From Candidatus Defluviilinea gracilis (lineage in GTDB: Bacteria > Chloroflexota > Anaerolineae > Anaerolineales > Villigracilaceae), in the NCBI GenBank assembly GCA_016716235.1, contig JADJWS010000003.1:496001-560000 (forward strand): 64,000 bases of DNA, given 5' to 3'. Shown piece after piece: positions 48,149-56,310 of the stretch (within the stretch, counting starts at the first letter, position 1; each line of letters opens with the position of its first letter). The position numbers and the translations under genes are program-made. The notes under the pieces are model-generated. The model saw only the letters and a program-made list of their open reading frames with translations, had not been told where the DNA came from and did no database searches.

Positions 48149-49558
48149 TTATCCGATCGACCCTTCCATCTGCAATGCGATGAGGCGGTTCATTTCGACG
48201 GCGTATTCCATCGGCAGTTCTTTGACGAGCGGCTCGATGAAACCAGAGACGACCATGGTGGTGGCTTCTTCCTCGCTGAGACCGCGCGACATGAGATAGA
48301 AGAGCTGCTCCTCGCCCACTTTGCTGACCGAGGCTTCGTGACCGATGGTCACATCGTCTTCGTCAATTTCAATGTATGGATACGTGTCGGAGCGCGATTT
48401 GGGATCGAGCAGAAGCGCGTCGCACACCACGTTCGATTTGACGCCCTTCGCGCCTTTGTGCACTTTGAGCAGACCGCGATACGAAGCGCGTCCGCCAGAC
48501 TTTGAAATTGATTTGGATGTCACCTTGCTGGAGGTGTTCGGCGCGAAGTGAACCATCTTCGAACCCGCGTCCTGCGTTTGACCGGGACCTGCGAACGCCA
48601 TCGAAAGCATTTCGCCATGCGCGCCCGGTTCCATGAGGTAGCATGAGGGATATTTCATCGTGACCTTCGAGCCGATGTTGGCATCCACCCATTCATGCGT
48701 GGCGTCAGCGAAGACCTTGGCGCGTTGGGTCACAAGGTTGTACACATTCGTTGACCAGTTTTGCACGGTCGAATAGCGCGAGCGCGCGCCTTTTTTGACG
48801 ATGATCTCGATCACGCCGGAGTGGAAGGAATCGGTGGTGTACTGGGGCGCTGTGCAACCCTCAACGTAATGCACCGACGCCCCTTCGTCCACAATGATGA
48901 GCGTGCGTTCGAACTGTCCGACGTTCGCCGTGTTCAAACGGAAATATGCCTGCAACGGCAGATCCACTTTGACGCCTTTCGGCACGTAGACGAACGATCC
49001 GCCCGACCAGACCGCGCTGTTCAACGCGGCAAACTTGTTATCTTCAATTGGAATCACTGTCCCGAAATATTCACGGAACAGATCGGGATATTGCTTCAAG
49101 CCGTCTTCGATCGAAAGGAAGATGACGCCTTGCTTTTCGAGATGTTCCTGAATCGAGTGATAAACCATCTCCGATTCGTATTGCGCGCCGACGCCCGCTA
49201 AAAATTTCCGCTCCGCTTCGGGGATGCCCAGTTTGTCGAACGTCCGCTTAATGTCATCGGGAACATCGTCCCATGATTTTTCGCTCTTCTCCGTCGGCTT
49301 GACGTAGTAGTAGATATTATCGAGGTCCAACTCTGCGAGAGTCGGTCCCCAGTTCGGCATGGGACGCTTCATGAAATGTTCGAGCGCTTTCAAGCGGAAG
49401 TCGAGCATCCATTGCGGCTCTTGCTTCATACGCGAAATGTTTTCCACCACGGCGCGGGAGAGTCCGCGTTCCGATTTGAACACGTAATTATCGTCGCGGT
49501 CGTGGAAGCCGTATTTATATTGTCCAATATCTTCAAGCAGTTGCGCATCTTCAGACAT
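48149..49558 (-). CDS. sufB: SUF scaffold subunit SufB
   Basis: 469 residues. FYCK-type opening absent; N-terminus GFHDRDDNYVFKSERGLSR, then the core EGCTAPQYTTDSFHSGVIE (with the Cys that receives sulfur), LSMAFAGPGQTQDAGSKMVH, NTSSKVTSKSISKSGGRASY, and C-terminal DDVTIGHEASVSKVGEEQL with YLMSRGLSEEEA. No intein. It assembles the iron-sulfur cluster with SufC and SufD. Second gene of the operon, after sufC. Confidence 0.96.
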   Translation of the reverse strand: MSEDAQLLEDIGQYKYGFHDRDDNYVFKSERGLSRAVVENISRMKQEPQWMLDFRLKALEHFMKRPMPNWGPTLAELDLDNIYYYVKPTEKSEKSWDDVPDDIKRTFDKLGIPEAERKFLAGVGAQYESEMVYHSIQEHLEKQGVIFLSIEDGLKQYPDLFREYFGTVIPIEDNKFAALNSAVWSGGSFVYVPKGVKVDLPLQAYFRLNTANVGQFERTLIIVDEGASVHYVEGCTAPQYTTDSFHSGVIEIIVKKGARSRYSTVQNWSTNVYNLVTQRAKVFADATHEWVDANIGSKVTMKYPSCYLMEPGAHGEMLSMAFAGPGQTQDAGSKMVHFAPNTSSKVTSKSISKSGGRASYRGLLKVHKGAKGVKSNVVCDALLLDPKSRSDTYPYIEIDEDDVTIGHEASVSKVGEEQLFYLMSRGLSEEEATTMVVSGFIEPLVKELPMEYAVEMNRLIALQMEGSIG

Positions 49559-49564
49559 AGTATC

Positions 49565-49643
49565 TCCAATTTGTCAGCCACAGAGAGCACAGAGACTCTG
49601 AGAAAAGATTTAAAACTCATCTTTCTCAGTGGGCTCTGTGGCT
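49565..49643. repeat. CACAGAG repeat, short copy in the suf operon
   Basis: AGCCACAGAGAGCACAGAGA and CAGTGGGCTCTGTGGCT oppose each other between sufC and sufB. Confidence 0.68.
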
Positions 49644-49645
49644 AA

Positions 49646-50419
49646 TTATGCGGCGACTTCTTCGTGTTTCTCGCGCACCCAATCGTAACCTTGCTCTTCA
49701 AGATGCAACGCGAGGTCGGGTCCGCCCGATTCGACGATACGCCCGTCCAGCATGATGTGGACGAAGTGCGGTTTGATGTAATTCAGCAAACGTTGATAGT
49801 GTGTGATGACCAGCACGCCGAGTTCGGATCCGCTCAGGGCGTTGACTCCCTCCGCCACGATGCGCAGAGCATCGATGTCCAGACCCGAATCGGTTTCATC
49901 CAAAATGGCGATCACGGGCTTCAAGGTTGCCATCTGCAAAATTTCGGCGCGTTTCTTTTCTCCGCCCGAGAAGCCGTCGTTGAGGTAGCGGCCCGCAAAA
50001 TTCTGATCCATTTTCAACATGGACATTTTTTCTTTGAGCAGTTTGCGGAACTCGGGAATCGGCATGCCCTTGTCTTCGGGATTCTCCGCGCGTCGGCGGG
50101 CATTGATGGCTGTCCGCAAAAAGTTGGCGACGGTGACGCCGGGGATGGCAACCGGATACTGGAACGCGAGGAAGATGCCGAGGCGCGAGCGCTCATCGGG
50201 TTCGAGTTCCAACACATTTTGTCCTTTGAAAATGATCTCGCCTTGTGTGACGGTGTAATTGGGATGCCCCATCAATGTGTATGCCAATGTGGACTTCCCC
50301 GTTCCGTTCGGTCCCATAATGGCGTGGATCTCGCCCTGGTTGACAGTGAGCGAAAGCCCTTTGAGAATTTCCTTGTCTTCGATGCTCACGTGCAGATTCT
50401 TGATTTCGAGTTGCGACAT
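49646..50419 (-). CDS. sufC: SUF ATPase SufC
   Basis: 257 residues from the ATG at 50419 (CAGGAGC upstream); upstream in-frame codons are leader. ABC ATPase: Walker A GPNGTGKST, Q-loop AFQYPVAIPG, signature FSGGEKKRAEIL, Walker B VIAILDETDSGLD, His-loop VITHYQRLL. Drives cluster assembly on SufBD. First gene of the minus-strand operon, under the promoter at 50520-50548. Confidence 0.97.
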   Translation of the reverse strand: MSQLEIKNLHVSIEDKEILKGLSLTVNQGEIHAIMGPNGTGKSTLAYTLMGHPNYTVTQGEIIFKGQNVLELEPDERSRLGIFLAFQYPVAIPGVTVANFLRTAINARRRAENPEDKGMPIPEFRKLLKEKMSMLKMDQNFAGRYLNDGFSGGEKKRAEILQMATLKPVIAILDETDSGLDIDALRIVAEGVNALSGSELGVLVITHYQRLLNYIKPHFVHIMLDGRIVESGGPDLALHLEEQGYDWVREKHEEVAA

Positions 50420-50519
50420 GCGTGATTTGCTCCTGAGATGATTCACTGTCCCGCGGGTTTCTGTTGAAAAAATGACCCTGCCACATACCTGCGGGGCGCT
50501 TATAGTGCCGGTCGGCGGC

Positions 50520-50548
50520 ATTATAGCAGGGCTGGAGCGAAAAGTCAA
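50520..50548 (-). promoter_or_regulatory. Promoter of the sufC operon
   Basis: Minus-strand TTGACT (50543-50548), 17-bp spacer, TATAAT (50520-50525). The predicted start near 50513 gives a leader of about 94 nt. Confidence 0.85.
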
Positions 50549-50577
50549 TATTTATGATATTTTTCTAGTATATTGAC
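50544..50577. promoter_or_regulatory. Candidate SufR operator between divergent promoters
   Basis: GTCAATAT (50544-50551) and ATATTGAC (50570-50577) are perfect 8-bp inverted repeats 18 bp apart, each covering one -35 box of the divergent sufC and sufR promoters. The two -35 boxes account for part of the symmetry, but the match runs three bases further. A SufR dimer bound here would block both promoters. Confidence 0.6.
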
Positions 50578-50601
50578 AATACAAAAGCAGACGGTTATAC
50601 T
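50573..50601 (+). promoter_or_regulatory. sufR promoter, leaderless
   Basis: TTGACA (50573-50578), 17-bp spacer, TATACT (50596-50601), then 7 nt to the ATG at 50609. Transcription should start at the A of the start codon; no Shine-Dalgarno sequence exists. Confidence 0.85.
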
Positions 50602-50608
50602 CCGCCAC

Positions 50609-51229
50609 ATGAAAAGCACGAAGGACAAGATTCTCCAAACCTTACTTCGCAAGCCGAAGATCACGATCAACGAGATTGCGGAGGCTGTGGGCATCAACGC
50701 TATTTCCGTGCGCCATCATCTGTCGAATCTTGAAAAGGAAGGGCTCATTACCGCTGAAGAAGAGCGTCACGGCGTAGGGCGCCCGCGTCTGATGTATTCA
50801 CTCACCGAAGATGGCATGGAGCGCTTCCCCACCAAATACCTGCGCTTGACAACCAAATTACTGGCGCAGATGAAAGAATCCATGCCGGCGCCAACCGTGG
50901 CAAAATTATTCAGCCAGGTTGCGGAAGGAATGGCAAGCGATTATTCAGAGCAGGTGAAAGGCATGAGCATGGAAGCCCGGCTGGAGTTTCTAAAAGAGAC
51001 GCTCGCCCAGGAAGGCTTTACTGTGGAATGGGAGAAGAAGGGTAAGGAATACCAGATCCACGAAATTTCATGCCCTTATTATCAGATTGGCATTGCCCAT
51101 CCGGAAGTGTGCGCGGTAGACCAGACCTTGATCTCAAAAATGCTTGCCCTGCCCGCCCAAAAGGTACAATGTGTGTTGGACGGCGGCCCGCATTGCACGT
51201 ATGTGGTGAATGTAGGCAGTAAAAATTAA
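50609..51229 (+). CDS. sufR: Iron-sulfur cluster regulator SufR (ArsR-like)
   Basis: 206 residues from the ATG at 50609; TTG at 50573 is part of the -35 box and not a start. An N-terminal winged helix (ITINEIAEAVGINAISVRHHLSNL) binds DNA, and the C-terminal part carries the SufR cysteines: CPYYQIGIAHPEVC (C-x12-C), then QCVLDGGPHC. These would hold a [4Fe-4S] cluster that makes the protein a repressor of suf genes when iron-sulfur clusters are sufficient. It is divergent from sufC with shared control DNA. Confidence 0.93.
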   Translation: MKSTKDKILQTLLRKPKITINEIAEAVGINAISVRHHLSNLEKEGLITAEEERHGVGRPRLMYSLTEDGMERFPTKYLRLTTKLLAQMKESMPAPTVAKLFSQVAEGMASDYSEQVKGMSMEARLEFLKETLAQEGFTVEWEKKGKEYQIHEISCPYYQIGIAHPEVCAVDQTLISKMLALPAQKVQCVLDGGPHCTYVVNVGSKN

Positions 51230-51239
51230 CTTCAAAAAC

Positions 51240-51268
51240 CTCGCAAGTCTCGAAGACCTGTGAGGTCT
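51240..51268. repeat. CTCGCAAGTCTCGAAGACC / AGACCTGTGAGGTCT repeat
   Basis: Small palindrome AGACCTGTGAGGTCT (51254-51268) between sufR and sufT; same word as 5893-5908. Confidence 0.6.
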
Positions 51269-51284
51269 ACAACAACGAGGAAAT

Positions 51285-51632
51285 ATGACCGAAGAAACCG
51301 TCAACGAAATCCAATGGACGATCCACCAGACTAATCCTGAGCTAGTTCAACCTGCCCGCGCGAGCCTCTCCGAGGTGATCGACCCGGAGATCGGGATGCA
51401 CATCATCCAACTGGGATTGGTGCGCGACATTTCCATCGAAAACGGCGTTGCCCACGTGAAAATGATCCTTACCACCCCGTTCTGCCCGTACGGTCCCGCC
51501 ATGATCGAAATGACCAAAGCCAAAGCCATGGAAGGACTCAACATGCCTGTCACCATCGAAATGGGCATGGACATGTGGGACTTCTCGATGATGGAAGATC
51601 CCTCCGCGTTGGACTGGGGAATGTACGCGTAG
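51285..51632 (+). CDS. sufT: SufT/MIP18-family protein (DUF59)
   Basis: 115 residues, AACGAGGAAAT before the ATG. DUF59 core: LSEVIDPEIGMHIIQLGLV and the Cys motif TTPFCPYGPAMIE. A short N-terminal extension of about 25 residues precedes it. SufT proteins help iron-sulfur cluster maturation or carry clusters to targets. Follows sufR in the same direction, 55 bp later, so it may be regulated with it. It ends before a bidirectional terminator. Confidence 0.92.
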   Translation: MTEETVNEIQWTIHQTNPELVQPARASLSEVIDPEIGMHIIQLGLVRDISIENGVAHVKMILTTPFCPYGPAMIEMTKAKAMEGLNMPVTIEMGMDMWDFSMMEDPSALDWGMYA

Positions 51633-51689
51633 TTCGCTCGTCTGGTAGTCAAGTTGTCATTTCTCTACCGTACATGAAAGCTTTTTACC

Positions 51690-51750
51690 GCAAAGCACGC
51701 TAAGGTCGCCAAGTTAAAAAGGTTTTCTTTGCGTTCTTTGCGGGTGTCGC
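51690..51750. repeat. CCGCAAAGCACGC spacer repeat
   Basis: ACCGCAAAGCACGCTAAGG faces TTTGCGTTCTTTGCGGGT, an imperfect palindrome after sufT. Confidence 0.65.
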
Positions 51751-51804
51751 ATGGCGCCATGGCGACACTTAGCCGTGCAAATGTATGGTAGAAAGGTTGT
51801 TATA

Positions 51805-51836
51805 AAAAGACGCCGTCCGTAAGGGCGGCGTCTTTT
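51805..51836. terminator. Bidirectional terminator, sufT and cyclophilin
   Basis: 14-bp stem AAAAGACGCCGTCC with GGGCGGCGTCTTTT (one G-U), 4-nt loop, T-runs on both strands. Confidence 0.9.
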
Positions 51837-51847
51837 CTCTTCACCTT

Positions 51848-52519
51848 TCATTTCTCAGTGATCGTAATCGTCTCGATCACATCGGCAGGGACGCCGGAAC
51901 CCGGCTCCGTGCGCGTAATACCGTTGACCACATCCATGCCCTCGATCACTTGCCCAAAAATCGTATGCAAACCGTTCAGCCATTCGGCTGGTCCGAATGT
52001 GATAAAAAACTGACTACCGTTCGTGTTCGGACCCGAATTCGCCATGGCGAGCAGTCCGGCCTTGTCAAACACAAGATCGTCGCGGATCTCATCCTCGAAA
52101 GAATAGCCGGGATCGCCTGTCCCATCCCCGAACGGGTCGCCGCCCTGCGCCATGAAGCCGTCGATCACGCGATGGAACGTCAAGCCGTTATAAAAACCTT
52201 CACGGGCGAGGAATACAAAATTATTCACGGTCACTGGCGCTTTGTCTGCAAAGAGCTCAGCCACAAACTCGCCGCCATTTTGCATCTTGAACGCGGCAAA
52301 ATACTTTGCGGATGGGTCAATGGTCATTTCGGGAGGCGACGCATATTGCATGATCTGAACCCGCTCCGCCTGTTGCGTCGGACGGTTTCGCACAAAAACA
52401 AAAACCAACCCCACAACCACCAGAAAAACGATCGCAAGACCGACCCGTTGAACGGTCTGCTCCGATTGTTTTGCCTGCAACGCTCTTTCGCGCTCGTCGA
52501 TCTTCTTCTTGTTTGCCAT
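51848..52519 (-). CDS. Peptidyl-prolyl cis-trans isomerase (cyclophilin), membrane-anchored
   Basis: 223 residues from the ATG at 52519 (TTAGGAG upstream). A short charged cytoplasmic start, one membrane helix (VGLAIVFLVVVGLVFVFV, about 26-43), then a cyclophilin domain from about 70: VTVNNFVFLAREGFYNGLTF, HRVIDGFMAQGGDP, ANSGPNTNGSQFFIT and HTIFGQVIEGMDVV. The catalytic Arg (FHRV), Phe and Gln are present. It helps protein folding outside the membrane. Upstream of the ATG lies a CACAGAG element. Confidence 0.93.
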   Translation of the reverse strand: MANKKKIDERERALQAKQSEQTVQRVGLAIVFLVVVGLVFVFVRNRPTQQAERVQIMQYASPPEMTIDPSAKYFAAFKMQNGGEFVAELFADKAPVTVNNFVFLAREGFYNGLTFHRVIDGFMAQGGDPFGDGTGDPGYSFEDEIRDDLVFDKAGLLAMANSGPNTNGSQFFITFGPAEWLNGLHTIFGQVIEGMDVVNGITRTEPGSGVPADVIETITITEK

Positions 52520-52552
52520 ATCTGCTTTTCTCCTAATTCCTGTCGGGATATT

Positions 52553-52674
52553 TGAAGTGGCGAAACAAGTGTGCAAAAACCATCTTTGCCACAGAGAACA
52601 CCGAGACCGCAGTGAAAAACTCAAATTCTCTGTGGACTCTGTGACTGTACACACCCAAATAACCACTCCCGGGA
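52553..52674. repeat. CACAGAG miniature element, copy 3
   Basis: Left end AAGTGGCGAAACAAGTGTGC, inner GCCACAGAGAACACCGAGACC facing CTCTGTGGACTCTGTGAC, right end ACACACCCAAATAACCACTC. Matches both ends of 22708-22945 and 39768-39900. Confidence 0.78.
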
Positions 52675-52708
52675 TATTTCCGACGATTCTAGCATACTCA
52701 TTACCGAA

Positions 52709-52714
52709 TATAAT
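52709..52714 (+). promoter_or_regulatory. -10 box TATAAT, 7 nt before the YwiC-like ATG
   Basis: TATAAT with 7 nt to the ATG at 52722; no Shine-Dalgarno sequence and only a weak -35. Confidence 0.55.
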
Positions 52715-52721
52715 GGGAACC

Positions 52722-53540
52722 ATGCAACCATACGCCTTCAAAAAACATATCACCATACCTCAAGATCACGGCTCGTGGGTCTTCATCCTCAGCCCATTAC
52801 TGATCGGCATCTTTGCCGGGAACACCTTCAACTACGGCTCCTTCAACCTGATCGTCGCGGCAATGGCGGCGTTCATGCTCCGCCAGCCCACAACCGTGCT
52901 GGTTAAAATTCTCGCGGCTCGCCGCCCGGATAGCGAACTACCCGTTGCGCGGTTCTGGCTCGCCCTCTATTCAGCCATCGCCCTGGTATCGGTCATCGCC
53001 CTCGTCCTTGAAGGTTTCTACTTCATCCTGTATCTGGCGGTTCCGGGCGCGTTCGTCTTTGGCTGGCATTTATGGCTGGTGCGCAATCGCGATGAAAGAA
53101 AACAGGTCGGCGTCGAGATTATCGCCACAGGCGTGCTATCGCTAACCGCGCCCGCCGCCTATTGGATCGGTGTCGGACGATACGACCCCGCAGGCTGGTG
53201 GTTATGGATCCTTGTGTGGTTTCAATCCGCGGCAAGCATTATCCACGCCTACATGCGACTCGACCAACGCGTCTTGAAAGCGATGCCCACTCGCAACGAA
53301 TCGTGGAAGATGGGATTCCGCGCCGCGCTCTACACCACCTTCAACCTCGCTTCCACCCTGACGTTAGGCTTGCTCGGCTTTCTCCCCAGCCTTCTCTTCC
53401 TCCCCTACCTCTTACAATGGAGCGAGACCATCTGGGGAATCTTTTTCCCCGCCGTGGGATGGAAACCCACCCGCATCGGCGTTCGCCAGTTGATCGTTTC
53501 CATTTTGTGGACAGTATTGTTTATTCTTGTGTGGAGGTGA
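52722..53540 (+). CDS. YwiC-like membrane protein
   Basis: 272 residues from the ATG at 52722. The N-terminal ITIPQDHGSWVFILSPLLIG matches the conserved head of YwiC-like proteins (PF14256), and eight to nine hydrophobic segments follow. The function of this family is not established; its HGSW motif and helix number recall UbiA prenyltransferases but the Asp-rich metal sites are absent. It stands alone; the following small gene lies 105 bp on. Confidence 0.85.
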   Translation: MQPYAFKKHITIPQDHGSWVFILSPLLIGIFAGNTFNYGSFNLIVAAMAAFMLRQPTTVLVKILAARRPDSELPVARFWLALYSAIALVSVIALVLEGFYFILYLAVPGAFVFGWHLWLVRNRDERKQVGVEIIATGVLSLTAPAAYWIGVGRYDPAGWWLWILVWFQSAASIIHAYMRLDQRVLKAMPTRNESWKMGFRAALYTTFNLASTLTLGLLGFLPSLLFLPYLLQWSETIWGIFFPAVGWKPTRIGVRQLIVSILWTVLFILVWR

Positions 53541-53645
53541 TGTGACCCGCGCTTTCATACCCGGAACGCGGTTTTTTCCGCGCGATTTGCCGAATACGCC
53601 GAACTCGTCAGGAAGATGCTCATGCGTCAACGGAGATGAACTTAG

Positions 53646-53885
53646 ATGAGCCAATCAAACCTGGAATTGCTCGCTGAAATTCAAGGTCGCTGGCAGGCGG
53701 ATATCATTAAAGGATACCTTGCCCTGCATGGGATCGATGCCCACCTCGCGCAGGAGGCGATCGGTCAACTGATTCCCACAAACTTGGACATCTTTGGACG
53801 CGTGGAAATTTTTGTGGCAAACGAAGATCTGGACACTGCCCGAACTTTAATGGAAACTTATTTTGATAACATGGAGGCGAAATGA
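53646..53885 (+). CDS. DUF2007-like small protein
   Basis: 79 residues. Ferredoxin-like small fold with ADIIKGYLALHGIDAHLAQE and VEIFVANEDLDTARTLMETY, the pattern of DUF2007 (putative signal-transducing) proteins. Its function is unknown. The gene overlaps the acyl-CoA dehydrogenase start by 4 bases (ATGA), so the two are translated together. GGAGATG lies 9-10 nt before the ATG. Confidence 0.78.
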   Translation: MSQSNLELLAEIQGRWQADIIKGYLALHGIDAHLAQEAIGQLIPTNLDIFGRVEIFVANEDLDTARTLMETYFDNMEAK

Positions 53886-55033
53886 ATTTCGATTTGACCG
53901 AGGAACAGACGCTCTGGCGCAAGACCGTTCATGAGTTTGTGGCGAAGGAAGTGCAACCCAAAGCCCAGGAAGTGGACGCGACCAGTGAATTCAACTGGGA
54001 GGCAACGCGCAAGATGGGTCCGCTGGGGTTGCTGGGGTTGAACATTCCCGAAGCGTACGGCGGCGCGGGCGTGGATTCGATCAGCGCGGCGATCGCACTG
54101 GAGGAATTGGGTTGGGGGTGTGGATCAACCGCACTGGCGATTGCGGCGCATAACGGTCTCGGCACAACTCCGATCGTGCTGTTCGGAAGCGAATTGATGA
54201 AATCAAAATGGCTGGCTCTCGTATCCAGCGGAAAAAATAAGCTCGCCGCGTTGTCGCTCACCGAACCGGGCGCGGGCTCCGATCTACAGGGAGGCGTGAT
54301 CACGAAAGCCGTCAAAGATGGGAACGAGTGGGTGATCAACGGCGCGAAGATGTGGTGCACGAACGCGTCCATCGCTGAGTACATCGTCACGCTCGTCCGC
54401 ACGGATGCGAAAGGCGGCTCGCGTTCGTTGAGTCAAATTTTGGTGCCGACGAGTTCGCCGGGGTTGAAGATCGGTCGCGCCGAGAAAAAGATGGGACTGC
54501 GCGGCTCCCCCACCCATGCCGTGACGTATGAAGATGTGCGCGTGCCGCTCGATCATTTGGTGGGCGAAGAAGGCAAGGGATTGCAACAAACGTTGTCGAT
54601 ACTCGATGGCGGGCGCGTGGGCATTGCGGCAATTTCAATTGGGCTGGCGCAAGCCGCGTTCGAGTATGCGGTCAGTTACGCCCGCGAACGCAAAGCCTTT
54701 GGCAAGCCCATCGCCGAGCAACAAGCCATCCAATGGATGCTGGCAGATGCGGCGACCGAGATCGAACTCGCCCGCACAATGTTGTACAAAGCCGCATGGC
54801 TCAAAGAGCAGGGACGCAACTTCAACAAGGAAGCCGCCATGGCAAAGATGTTTGCCACTGAAATGGCGGAACGCGTCTGCCGTAATGCGATCCAAATTCA
54901 CGGCGGCTACGGCTACTCGAGCGAATATCCCGTTGAAAGAATTTATCGAGACGCGAGGTTGATGACGATCGGCGAGGGGACGAGCGAGATTCAACGGTTA
55001 GTGATCGCGCGGCATGTGTTGGCGAGCGAATAG
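53882..55033 (+). CDS. Acyl-CoA dehydrogenase
   Basis: 383 residues, normal length. FAD-dependent fold with AYGGAGVDSISAAIALEELG at the N-terminus, FAD motif LSLTEPGAGSDL, MWCTNAS, and the C-terminal EYPVERIYRDARLMTIGEGTSEIQRL with the Glu of EGTSEIQ as catalytic base. It introduces the C2-C3 double bond in fatty-acyl-CoA or branched acyl-CoA. The Glu placement is that of short-chain and butyryl-type enzymes; chain length cannot be told. It overlaps the DUF2007 gene and ends at a terminator. Confidence 0.95.
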   Translation: MNFDLTEEQTLWRKTVHEFVAKEVQPKAQEVDATSEFNWEATRKMGPLGLLGLNIPEAYGGAGVDSISAAIALEELGWGCGSTALAIAAHNGLGTTPIVLFGSELMKSKWLALVSSGKNKLAALSLTEPGAGSDLQGGVITKAVKDGNEWVINGAKMWCTNASIAEYIVTLVRTDAKGGSRSLSQILVPTSSPGLKIGRAEKKMGLRGSPTHAVTYEDVRVPLDHLVGEEGKGLQQTLSILDGGRVGIAAISIGLAQAAFEYAVSYARERKAFGKPIAEQQAIQWMLADAATEIELARTMLYKAAWLKEQGRNFNKEAAMAKMFATEMAERVCRNAIQIHGGYGYSSEYPVERIYRDARLMTIGEGTSEIQRLVIARHVLASE

Positions 55034-55069
55034 ACAGAGAGACGGTCACAAGCGACCGTCTCTCTGTCT
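55032..55069 (+). terminator. Acyl-CoA dehydrogenase terminator
   Basis: 16-bp perfect stem AGACAGAGAGACGGTC with complement, 6-nt loop; it begins within the stop codon. No T-run. Confidence 0.75.
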
Positions 55070-55127
55070 ATATGGGCATGGTTGATATAAGGCGAATACT
55101 GTCGCGTCAAGAACTTCCCAGTAGCGC

Positions 55128-56147
55128 CTATGCGCCGTTCCTCGCCGCAATGGGACCCAGATACGACTCCAGCAACGCGTCCATCTGCTCCAGCGACTCG
55201 CACACGAACAGCATCGGGTTGAAGGCGTAGACCGTCTTCGGGATGCGGGCGATGGTCTCGATGTCGAACGGCGCGATGATGACCTCGCCGCCGAAGATAC
55301 CCTCCTGCTCGATGCCCAAACTCTGATACAGCGACAACACCACGTTCCAGCCTGCGTCGGCGGAGGACATCTGTCCCTTTTGGTGGAGCGCGTTCACCCC
55401 GTCTATGATGCGGAACAATTTATTCTTGTTCGCCATAAACTGGTGATGCACCTGCTTGTACACATCGTGAGTAAAGTCAATCACGTTATCGCGCCCGAGG
55501 CGGTAGAACTCCATGATGGTGCGCGTCAACTCTTTGCGACCTGAGATGATCCCCGCGCCGAAGACCTTGAAGCGGTTATCCTGCACGACGAGTCCGAACT
55601 CCGTGCTGTACCACGCCAGACGTTTGATCACCTCGCGCTCTTCTTGAGTCGCTTTCATGTAGGCAGGCGCAAATTTATCTTCGATGCGCGCATAAAACTC
55701 CTGCGTCAAGAACGGCAGATGCCCAAAGATGTCATGGAACATATCTGGCTCAGGCGTAAATTCCATTTGGTCGCGCGTGCGCAAATAATCGGTGATGAGG
55801 AACACGCGGTTGGCAAATTTTTTATACCAATCGTCCGCCATCGTGTAACGCACCACCGTCCGCTCGATGCGCCAGCCCGAACGCGGCGTGATGTTCCCAT
55901 TCAAATGCGCCACCGTCGAAATGCCGCGCGGGTCGAGTTGCAGAAATCCCATCCCCTTCTTCCATTCGTCGCAGATATGCTCAACAAGATACGGCTGATG
56001 CACGCCCGCGTATAAGTCCGCCCAAATGGCGTGCTGCTCGGCGGAAAAACTGATCTCCTGATTTTCGCTCGAATATTCTTTGGTTGGGTCAACGTGTTGT
56101 TCGGCAATATCCCCCGTGTAAACTGTTGAGGTTTGATTGGTAGCCAT
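55128..56147 (-). CDS. phhA: Phenylalanine-4-hydroxylase
   Basis: 339 residues from the ATG at 56147 with AAAGGTGA upstream. The aromatic-amino-acid hydroxylase core has iron ligands His138 and His143 (FHDIFGHLPF) and Glu183 (STEFGLV). The pterin site around LDPRGISTVAHLNG and SGWRIERTV is intact. It turns phenylalanine into tyrosine with a tetrahydropterin cofactor and oxygen. The N-terminus is short, as in bacterial forms. Beside it, divergently, lie a pteridine-reductase-like gene, folB and folK, and further on folE, which together could make and reduce the cofactor. Oxygen need suggests at least a microaerobic life. Confidence 0.95.
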   Translation of the reverse strand: MATNQTSTVYTGDIAEQHVDPTKEYSSENQEISFSAEQHAIWADLYAGVHQPYLVEHICDEWKKGMGFLQLDPRGISTVAHLNGNITPRSGWRIERTVVRYTMADDWYKKFANRVFLITDYLRTRDQMEFTPEPDMFHDIFGHLPFLTQEFYARIEDKFAPAYMKATQEEREVIKRLAWYSTEFGLVVQDNRFKVFGAGIISGRKELTRTIMEFYRLGRDNVIDFTHDVYKQVHHQFMANKNKLFRIIDGVNALHQKGQMSSADAGWNVVLSLYQSLGIEQEGIFGGEVIIAPFDIETIARIPKTVYAFNPMLFVCESLEQMDALLESYLGPIAARNGA

Positions 56148-56228
56148 TGGTTCACCTTTCTTGATCGATGAAGGAGTCGGCTTGCGACGAAAATATATCA
56201 CCGCCAAACATGAGCGTCAAGTTTCGCC

Positions 56229-56253
56229 CGTACCGCAAAGTTCACTTTGCGCG
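56229..56253. repeat. CGTACCGCAAAGTTCACTTTGC repeat unit
   Basis: GCAAAGTTCACTTTGC palindrome, one arm of the element seen at 42181-42252. It sits between the divergent phhA and folM-like genes. Confidence 0.68.
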
Positions 56254-56297
56254 TTCTTGATGCAGTACAACTCCTCAAGATCGTAGTCAATCTGGAT

Positions 56298-56303
56298 TAC
56301 AAT
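56298..56303 (+). promoter_or_regulatory. -10 box TACAAT, 7 nt before the folM-like ATG
   Basis: TACAAT with 7 nt to the ATG at 56311 and no Shine-Dalgarno sequence. Confidence 0.5.
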
Positions 56304-56310
56304 CTCTCTC

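Noticed and set aside
50573..50608. Upstream TTG start for sufR
   Set aside because: That TTG is the first part of the -35 box TTGACA; the ATG at 50609 is at the predicted transcription start.
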